A DNA stretch of 64,000 bases, from the NCBI GenBank assembly GCA_024398875.1, contig JAKSIJ010000002.1, positions 219,779 to 283,778 of the forward strand, in the 5' to 3' direction. The position numbers and the translations under genes were made by a program. Origin of the DNA: Fibrobacter sp. (GTDB taxonomy: Bacteria > Fibrobacterota > Fibrobacteria > Fibrobacterales > Fibrobacteraceae). Within the stretch, counting starts at the first letter, position 1. Every line of letters starts with the position of its first letter. A model generated the notes under the pieces. The model was not told where the DNA came from and did no database searches. It worked only from the letters and a program-made list of their open reading frames with translations. Below are positions 58,568-64,000 of the stretch, piece by piece.

Positions 58568-59993
58568 CATTCCGGAAACCATGATTCCGGGCACCTACAC
58601 GGGCTACAACTACTTTGCTGGCCCTAACGGCCTCCCGGCCAACATTCAGAAGGTTCTCCTCCTGGGTGACATCTCCAGCGAAGGTTCGCTCGCTGTCAAC
58701 AAGCCTACCGCCGTATCGACGGAAGCCGAAGCTTTGGCGCTTGCAGGCGCAGGATCTGTGCTCATGCAGATGTACAAGGCCGCGAAGAACGCCTGGAAGT
58801 ATGCACAGATTACTCTGTGCCGTCATGCTGCTGTGACGGGTTCTGCCGCCAAATGGGCCTCTACGGTATCCGGAAGCGCTACTGGCGCAGGTGCGGTGTC
58901 CTTCATCATCAACGGCAAGAAAGTTTCTGCGGGCGTTGCAAAGAATGACGCTGCCGCTGACGTGGCTACGGCTCTTGCCGCCGCCATTAATGCCGACGTT
59001 GACCTCCCTGTTACCGCTGCAGCCTCTACCGCTACGGTGACTCTCACGGCAAAGTGCAAGGGCGAATACATCGCCAATGGAACTTTTGGCGATGATGACG
59101 AGGTCACTATTACTGGTGGCATTAGCGTTTCCGTTGAATCCAAGGCCGCTGGTATTACCTTGGGTGCGATTACGGTTACCGCTGGCGTCGGCGAAGTTGA
59201 CCTTGAAAGCGCTCTCGCTGCCGCTTTCCCTGAACGTTTCCACATCATCGTTACCCCGGTATGCGATTCCGCTAATCTCACGCTCCTGTTGAACCACGTG
59301 GAAGCCGCCGCAGCCCCGCTCGAACAGCGCGGTCAGCGCGTCATCGGTGCTACCGTCGTTTCCTCGGCAAGCGCAGGTGTGGCCGTTAACGGCGTAAACC
59401 ACGAACGTCTCCACATCGCGGCAGTCAAGAACAAGATCAATTCGACCGCCTGGGAAATCGCCGCTGGTCTTGGCGCCATCTTTGCAAGCAACAGCCAGCC
59501 GAACGTCCCGATGAACGGTGTCGCCATCCCTGGCCTTGCAACTCCCGAAATTGAAGACAAGTGGAGCGGTGAAGAACAGGATGTGCTGCTTTATGGCGGC
59601 GTGATTCCTCTCGTTGAAGAAGACAGCCGTCTCTGCATCGTCCGTGCGGTCACTACGAAGTGCAAGAATGGCAACACCAGATTCACGAAGCTTATCGATA
59701 CGGGCGTCATTGCAAGCCTTGACTACCTGCGCGACAGCATCATCTCGATGCACACGAACAAGTACAAGAACAAGGTCATCCACGCGCTTCTCGCCGATGC
59801 AATCAATGAAGACAACAAGCAGGTTTGCCGCGATCTTGAGGATGTGAAGATCCTGCGCTTCATTGACGAATACGACGACCAGTTCATCACGGAAGAATCC
59901 ACGAGTGAACCTGGGCGCATGCTCTGCCAGATTCCCGCCCCGGTCGTGCCTGGCCTCAACCAAATCTATTCCACCATCGACCTTTACCTGTAA
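58551..59993 (+). CDS. Contractile tail sheath protein (Mu gpL-like)
   Basis: The 480-residue product starts with I-P-E-T-M-I-P-G-T-Y-T-G-Y-N-Y. It has a large Ala/Thr/Val-rich inserted domain near 85-220, and the conserved sheath core and end: V-P-M-N-G-V-A-I-P-G-L, G-G-V-I-P-L-V, L-D-Y-L-R-D-S-I and P-G-L-N-Q-I-Y-S-T-I-D-L. The sheath contracts to drive the tube through the envelope, so the phage is a myovirus. Confidence 0.9.
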   Translation: MSLTPNIPETMIPGTYTGYNYFAGPNGLPANIQKVLLLGDISSEGSLAVNKPTAVSTEAEALALAGAGSVLMQMYKAAKNAWKYAQITLCRHAAVTGSAAKWASTVSGSATGAGAVSFIINGKKVSAGVAKNDAAADVATALAAAINADVDLPVTAAASTATVTLTAKCKGEYIANGTFGDDDEVTITGGISVSVESKAAGITLGAITVTAGVGEVDLESALAAAFPERFHIIVTPVCDSANLTLLLNHVEAAAAPLEQRGQRVIGATVVSSASAGVAVNGVNHERLHIAAVKNKINSTAWEIAAGLGAIFASNSQPNVPMNGVAIPGLATPEIEDKWSGEEQDVLLYGGVIPLVEEDSRLCIVRAVTTKCKNGNTRFTKLIDTGVIASLDYLRDSIISMHTNKYKNKVIHALLADAINEDNKQVCRDLEDVKILRFIDEYDDQFITEESTSEPGRMLCQIPAPVVPGLNQIYSTIDLYL

Positions 59994-60005
59994 GGAGTGT
60001 AAATC

Positions 60006-60368
60006 ATGGCAAGAATTTCCGAAGTCACCATCGTCATGGATGGCGAAAAAATCACCGGCTTTACCGCCTTCAAGGAACATCAGATTGAAACATCCCAGGT
60101 CGTGGAACTGGCCGACGGATTCGATGTCGTCGATGTTCCGGAACAGTACGGCTTCGACCTCTCCATTTCCCCGGAAAAGGGCGCTGACCGCGAATGGCTT
60201 TCTATCGGCAAGAAAAAACCAGCAACCTGTATCGTACAGTACACAGGCGGCAAGAAGGTCGTGTACGGTGGCGTGAAGTGCCTGAGCATGGAACCGAACG
60301 AAAACAACGGCAAGGATCAGAAGGTCTACTCCCTGGTGTTCTTCGCCAAGACCCGCAAGGTTAGCTAA
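60006..60368 (+). CDS. Tail tube protein (Mu gpM-like)
   Basis: The 120-residue product is beta-rich (V-T-I-V-M-D-G-E-K-I-T-G-F-T-A-F, then Y-G-F-D-L-S-I-S-P-E-K-G). It lies directly after the sheath gene behind AAGGAGTG. Size and place match tail tube proteins. It shares one base with the chaperone gene. Confidence 0.75.
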   Translation: MARISEVTIVMDGEKITGFTAFKEHQIETSQVVELADGFDVVDVPEQYGFDLSISPEKGADREWLSIGKKKPATCIVQYTGGKKVVYGGVKCLSMEPNENNGKDQKVYSLVFFAKTRKVS

Positions 60369-60904
60369 TGCCGAGCGAGTTTGAAAAGAAAATTCGCACA
60401 GAGGATGCCTCCGGTGTCGTCCAGATGATCAAGGACGCACATACCGTGCGCAAGGTCATCGAATGGCCGGGGGTTCCCTCCGTCAAGGTACAGATGCGAC
60501 TCTTGACTGCATCCGAAGCGCGTCTGTCCAAGGTGGCGAACCAGCAGGAATTCAAGCGCGACGGTATCGAAATCGGAGTGCAGAACCTTGCTGACTACCG
60601 CGAACAGGAGGCAATTCACGGTCTATGGCAAGTATTCAGCGACCCTGAAACAGGAAAACCACTGTTCAAGAGCGCCGAAGAAATGCGCACAGTATGCACC
60701 AATGACGAAATCACGGCCTTGTGCAACGCATACAATGCCTTTGCCGACGAGAACGACCCAAACCTGGACAAGCTCTCGGACGACGAATTTGACGACCTCA
60801 AGGAACTAATCAAAAAAAAACCGGACCAAATTCCGCAGAAAGTTACAAGCTTGCCTGTAGCGTTGAAGCTTCTGCGTACTTTGGTTGCCCAGCAAAAGAA
60901 CTGA
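60368..60904 (+). CDS. Tail assembly chaperone, short product
   Basis: The 178-residue product is acidic and helical in its second half (L-S-D-D-E-F-D-D-L-K-E-L-I-K-K-K) and lies between the tube and tape-measure genes, the constant place of tail assembly chaperones. At 60812-60820 nine consecutive A follow ATC, a slippery site that can move ribosomes back one base and give the longer product listed separately. Confidence 0.75.
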   Translation: MPSEFEKKIRTEDASGVVQMIKDAHTVRKVIEWPGVPSVKVQMRLLTASEARLSKVANQQEFKRDGIEIGVQNLADYREQEAIHGLWQVFSDPETGKPLFKSAEEMRTVCTNDEITALCNAYNAFADENDPNLDKLSDDEFDDLKELIKKKPDQIPQKVTSLPVALKLLRTLVAQQKN

Positions 60905-60990
60905 ATGACGCCCAGTGGCTCCTGATTTTTGCGATGAAGGGCTACTTGGCCGACAACGACGAAGGATGGCAACCCATTGGCGACCCCTAG
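60368..60990 (+). CDS. Tail assembly chaperone, -1 frameshift product
   Basis: After the A9 run (60812-60820) the -1 frame stays open to TAG at 60988-60990. It encodes about 57 further residues, including S-V-E-A-S-A-Y-F-G-C-P-A-K-E-L and W-L-L-I-F-A-M-K-G-Y-L. The new stop is 14 bases inside the tape-measure gene. Phage G-GT chaperones use this exact arrangement, with a short and a frameshifted form in fixed ratio. The downstream frame has no good independent start near the run. Confidence 0.7.
60812..60820 (+). promoter_or_regulatory. A9 slippery sequence for -1 frameshifting
   Basis: Codons AAA-AAA-AAA in the chaperone frame follow ATC, giving A-AAA-AAA heptamers that allow -1 slippage. 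The site lies about 85 bases before the zero-frame stop. Confidence 0.7.
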
Positions 60991-62959
60991 CGAACTCACT
61001 CTTCGGATCGGCGCAGACCCGACAAAGCTCAAGACTGGACTCAAACAGTCTTCGGCTGCGATTGATAGCTTTGGCTCAAAGGCCAAGGCCAGTATCGCCC
61101 GCGTCGGTGCGTCTATGCGAGGACTTGCTGACCGTATGGTGACTCCATTCAACTCTCTTGTTCTTGGCGGTGGATTGGGTATGGCCATCAAGAGCGTGGG
61201 CGACCTCTCCGAGACGCTCATGTACTACTCGATGGCAGCGAAAAAGAGCGACGCGGACACGAAGGTGTTCCGCGATTCGCTTCATAAAATGGCTGTCGAG
61301 ACCGGAGTTGACGCAAACTCCATCTTGAACGGAATTTCAAAAATCGGTGAAATAACCGGTGATTTTGCGTTTTCAGAGCAGATGGGAGAAGTCCTTGCCA
61401 AGACGAGCAAGGCTGCGAACGTCTCCATGGAAGACCTTGCGCTGCTTTCTTCGGCAATCAACGCTAACGTAGGCTGGGGCGCAAAGGAAATCTCAGAATA
61501 TTTCAATTCGCTCATCATTCAGGGTGACCAAGGCTCATTTACCTTGCAGAAGTTTGCCCAGGAAGGTAAGGCGTTGTTCTCCAGCGCTGCCGCTTTTGGC
61601 ATCAAGAGCAAGGAACAGTTTGCTTATTTTGGAGCGATGCTTCAAACAATCGCCCCTTCTATCAAGTCCGAAGCTGAGATTACCACATCCGTCGGTGCGC
61701 TTTTCCGTGACCTCAAGGACAAGCAGAAAGATCTTGGCAAGAAGGGCATCAAGATTTTTGACAAGGTGGACGGAAAGAACCAGGTTAGAGACTTCAAGAG
61801 CATCATTGACGACATCATGAAGTATGTGGACGGCGATGCAAAGAAACTCGCCCAGATAGGCCTTACAAGCGAATCCATGAAGGTTCTGAATCCCATGATG
61901 GCCGATTACCAGAAAGGCTGGGAGAAGATGAAGGCCATCGGTGAATCTGGTCTTGAAGGAATGTCGAATACCAAGGAACTTGACAATCGTTTCGGTATTG
62001 CTTCTCAGTCTTTTATCGGATCTATGGGCAAGATGAAGGCCGTCGCTGCTAAGTTTGCGGATACACAGCTCACGGGGCCTGTAGAACATCTTACGGATGC
62101 ACTCAAGTACCTTTCAGAGCATCAGGGAATCGTCACCGCAGGTTTTCAGGCTATGAAAGTCGCCGCATTGGCTCTTGGCGCCGTAAAGATTGGCGGTTTG
62201 GTCAAGAGTGTTGGCGGTCTTGCCAAGAACATCAAGGGAATATGGAGCGGAAAGAAGGCTGAAATCGATATCAAGCAGACCGCTATGGATTCCGTGCAGA
62301 AGGTCTATGTAGTGAACATGGGGAATATGGGTTCCTCGAACTACATGGACGACGATGATCCAGGATTCAAGGGTATTACAGAATCTGTAAAAAAAGAGAC
62401 TGCCCAAAATGCAAAGGAAATGGGACGTTTCCGTACCGCTGTAAGTTCGGCTCGCGGAGGTCTCAACCGTCTTGGAAATACGATGCTTGGAAGAACAGCC
62501 CTCACTGCGGCAACCGCATGGGCAATGAATCAAATCGAGAATTTCGGCCAGGCATTCATCGAATGGCGCAACGTCGTCGCAGATGCTGAAGCTACATCCA
62601 AGAAAATGCTTGATGTCAACAACCAAAGCCTAACCGAAAAATATGGAAGTGAAGCAGGAAGGTGGGGCAAAAAGTACGATGATACCCTTCTTGCGATTCA
62701 AAAGGAAGAAAACAGCTTTTTGCCATCTGAAAAGCGATTGAACGAACTTTTTGCTGATTTGAACAGATACCGTCAACTGATGCAAAACGCTATTTCCAAC
62801 AAGGGGAATGGCGTATCTGCCGAAGAATACATGAGACAGTTCCAGCCGCAACCACAGAACATCTTTATCAACGTGGCTCAAAACGGTAAAACCATTGTCG
62901 AAACAGACAAGGGAAAACCGCCTAAAGTTAAATCCAAGACCGTTCCGTTCTCGAGGTAA
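60977..62959 (+). CDS. Tail tape-measure protein
   Basis: TTG at 60977 lies about 10 bases after GAAGGA, and is the likely start. The 660-residue product has the tape-measure pattern: L-R-I-G-A-D-P-T-K-L-K-T-G-L-K-Q-S near the start, then A-V-E-T-G-V-D-A-N-S-I-L-N-G-I and M-E-D-L-A-L-L-S-S-A-I-N-A-N, a long helical middle and a few hydrophobic segments. The length sets tail length, so a fairly short tail is expected. Confidence 0.85.
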   Translation: MATPSELTLRIGADPTKLKTGLKQSSAAIDSFGSKAKASIARVGASMRGLADRMVTPFNSLVLGGGLGMAIKSVGDLSETLMYYSMAAKKSDADTKVFRDSLHKMAVETGVDANSILNGISKIGEITGDFAFSEQMGEVLAKTSKAANVSMEDLALLSSAINANVGWGAKEISEYFNSLIIQGDQGSFTLQKFAQEGKALFSSAAAFGIKSKEQFAYFGAMLQTIAPSIKSEAEITTSVGALFRDLKDKQKDLGKKGIKIFDKVDGKNQVRDFKSIIDDIMKYVDGDAKKLAQIGLTSESMKVLNPMMADYQKGWEKMKAIGESGLEGMSNTKELDNRFGIASQSFIGSMGKMKAVAAKFADTQLTGPVEHLTDALKYLSEHQGIVTAGFQAMKVAALALGAVKIGGLVKSVGGLAKNIKGIWSGKKAEIDIKQTAMDSVQKVYVVNMGNMGSSNYMDDDDPGFKGITESVKKETAQNAKEMGRFRTAVSSARGGLNRLGNTMLGRTALTAATAWAMNQIENFGQAFIEWRNVVADAEATSKKMLDVNNQSLTEKYGSEAGRWGKKYDDTLLAIQKEENSFLPSEKRLNELFADLNRYRQLMQNAISNKGNGVSAEEYMRQFQPQPQNIFINVAQNGKTIVETDKGKPPKVKSKTVPFSR

Positions 62960-62961
62960 CA

Positions 62962-63984
62962 ATGATAGATGAAAATATCAAAAAGGAAGAACCGCTGGAT
63001 TGTACTCTTGGACCATGGTCGCTTAAACTTGTCAATATCGGCCACGAAGTGAAGCATGCGTTGTCTGTTACAACATACCCATATCAAAACGGAGCCGACA
63101 TTGAAGACATGGGCACTGATGCGGAGACCTTCAAGTTTTCTTGTATGCTTCTGCATGAGGATTACGACAAGAACTATTCTGAACTTCGCCGTTGGTTTCT
63201 TTCCAGGTTTAAAAAACCTATTGAACTGATTCACCCAAATCTCGGAACGCTTGAAGGCTACCCAAATAATGCGTCATTTTCCGTTGACAGAAAGCTGCAT
63301 TGCGCTGAATTTACGTTTGATTTCACTATCGCAGATATTCAGCCTGAAATTCTGTCTTATGCTGACCCGTATGAATCCTCTGTTGAAGAGACTGAAGCAT
63401 TAAACGAGGAAGTCGCTGCTTCTGTTGCGGAGGAAATGCAACAGGAAGGTGTGCCTGACGTACATGGTTCAGAAGACTGGAGTCTATTGGATAAGTGGGG
63501 CGAAATGGGAGATGGAGCTAGAGCTTTCGCCGAGGCGACAAGCAAGGCCATCGGAATCATGCTTGGTGTCATTGACGCTGTTCAGTCTCCGGTGGATGCC
63601 ATCAGCTCTACAATTGATTATTTGGACTCGCTGAGCGGTGTTTTGACAAAGAGAGTACAAGAATGCTGCGATGCGTTTGTGGGTCTTTCTCGCAAGTTTA
63701 CGGGCAATTCCAGGGCTGCTGTATCTATCATGGTGGACAAAGCGTCCTCTTTACTTGCGTCGATGTCTACGGCTCCTGCAGCAGTCAGGCGTAGCCTTGC
63801 CACGCTGGCCGCATCAACGATATCAACGGAAGCGGCAAAACTCATTTCCGATGACGAAAAAAGACTTGGCGAAAGCATTGCCGACGAGTCTGTTTCAATG
63901 GATGATGCCGAAGGTCGCCCAATGGCTGAAGAATCATCCCCATTTTTGGCCTATATGACATTTGGGTACCTAAATTCTTTCTAA
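62962..63984 (+). CDS. Mu gp43-like DNA-circularisation-domain tail protein
   Basis: The 340-residue product starts two bases after the tape measure. The first 140 residues match the phage DNA circularisation N domain found in Mu N (gp43): W-S-L-K-L-V-N-I-G, an E-D-M-G-T-D-A-E-T-F-K-F-S-C-M-L-L segment, H-P-N-L-G-T-L-E-G and F-T-F-D-F. The rest is helical with an unusual Ser/Ala-rich end. It is a tail baseplate-hub-linked protein. It may be shorter than Mu gp43. Confidence 0.78.
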   Translation: MIDENIKKEEPLDCTLGPWSLKLVNIGHEVKHALSVTTYPYQNGADIEDMGTDAETFKFSCMLLHEDYDKNYSELRRWFLSRFKKPIELIHPNLGTLEGYPNNASFSVDRKLHCAEFTFDFTIADIQPEILSYADPYESSVEETEALNEEVAASVAEEMQQEGVPDVHGSEDWSLLDKWGEMGDGARAFAEATSKAIGIMLGVIDAVQSPVDAISSTIDYLDSLSGVLTKRVQECCDAFVGLSRKFTGNSRAAVSIMVDKASSLLASMSTAPAAVRRSLATLAASTISTEAAKLISDDEKRLGESIADESVSMDDAEGRPMAEESSPFLAYMTFGYLNSF

Positions 63985-64000
63985 GCCCTTGCCACTAAAG

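Larger units (their letters stand above)
36351..64000. mobile_element. Mu-like transposable prophage, left end to beyond the window
   Basis: It contains a MuA-type transposase, a MuB-type ATPase, GemA, DUF3164, a Mor-type activator, a DUF1804 small terminase, a gp28-like terminase, a DUF935 portal, MuF, a virion morphogenesis protein, the I-protease, a capsid, DUF1320, gp37, a tail sheath, a tube, a tape measure and a gp43-like protein. The contractile sheath predicts a myovirus. The left boundary is inferred from TGAGACAA repeats and the end of the last host gene; the right end is outside. Unlike Mu, the early and packaging modules read leftward while the capsid-tail module reads rightward. 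Confidence 0.85.

Noticed and set aside
58554..60080. 508-codon minus-strand frame opposite the tail sheath gene
   Set aside because: The sheath gene is certain; the antisense frame has no domain or start signal.
1..64000. CRISPR arrays and insertion sequences
   Set aside because: I saw no regularly spaced direct repeats with unique spacers, and no transposase other than the MuA-type one.

Overview
The window looks like a chromosomal segment of a Fibrobacter species. The best evidence is two proteins with FISUMP repeats (Fibrobacter succinogenes major paralogous domain; 612-1553 and 9132-10358), Ser/Gly-rich lipoprotein linkers, and many AT-rich satellite-like repeats between genes (3.4-3.9 kb, 33.8-33.9 kb). 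The first 36.3 kb is ordinary host chromosome. The remaining 27.6 kb is most of a Mu-like transposable prophage whose right end lies outside the window.

Host part. Envelope genes come first: a PAP2 phosphatase fragment, a FISUMP protein, an outer-membrane barrel candidate and an OmpA-family protein. Next are a CvfB-like S1 protein, an EamA transporter, mntP, tRNA-Asp, a YbiT/YkpA-type ABC-F protein, trmO, a FISUMP lipoprotein, argG, two small lipoprotein genes (one frameshifted), an M23 peptidase, a TPR protein and a CHASE2-adenylate cyclase. A long rightward group follows: ftsK, ispE, tRNA-Gln, rplY (L25), a metallophosphatase, a ResB-CcsA fusion (ccsBA), scpB, mutS, hemA and hemC. tatD and greB are on the other strand, and a DUF2062-DUF1015 fusion ends the host part. 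Many neighbours overlap by 1-11 bases, which suggests translational coupling. hemA and ispE carry short dispersed repeats inside their reading frames.

Prophage part (about 36.35 kb to beyond 64 kb). Its likely left end holds four copies of a TGAGACAA motif, probably transposase binding sites. A leftward early module (45.8 to 36.7 kb) encodes a Ner/Cro-like protein, a BRO-N antirepressor, a DnaQ-type exonuclease, the MuA-type transposase, the MuB-type ATPase, GemA, a DUF3164 protein, a probable lysis cluster with tiny membrane proteins, and ASCH-like proteins. A rightward repressor (45956) faces it across a clear promoter-operator region. A short AT-rich accessory stretch and a Mor-type activator follow. 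The packaging and portal genes (54.3 to 48.3 kb) read leftward. The protease, capsid and contractile-tail genes (54.4 kb onward) read rightward from a shared divergent control region. Both the early and the packaging modules are therefore inverted relative to phage Mu.

The most interesting system is at 48.8-50.6 kb. The MuF head protein carries an AT-rich C-terminal extension that looks like a papain-fold toxin (Cys343, His417, Glu438-x-Gln440). Converging on its end, 10 bp away, is a 77-codon gene with its own consensus promoter and terminator, the arrangement expected of an immunity gene. This fits a phage-borne MuF polymorphic toxin-immunity pair. Other notable points are a -1 frameshift signal in the tail chaperone gene, an operator duplicated inside the repressor gene, a signal-peptide-like N-terminus on the major capsid protein, and an internally duplicated capsid cement protein.
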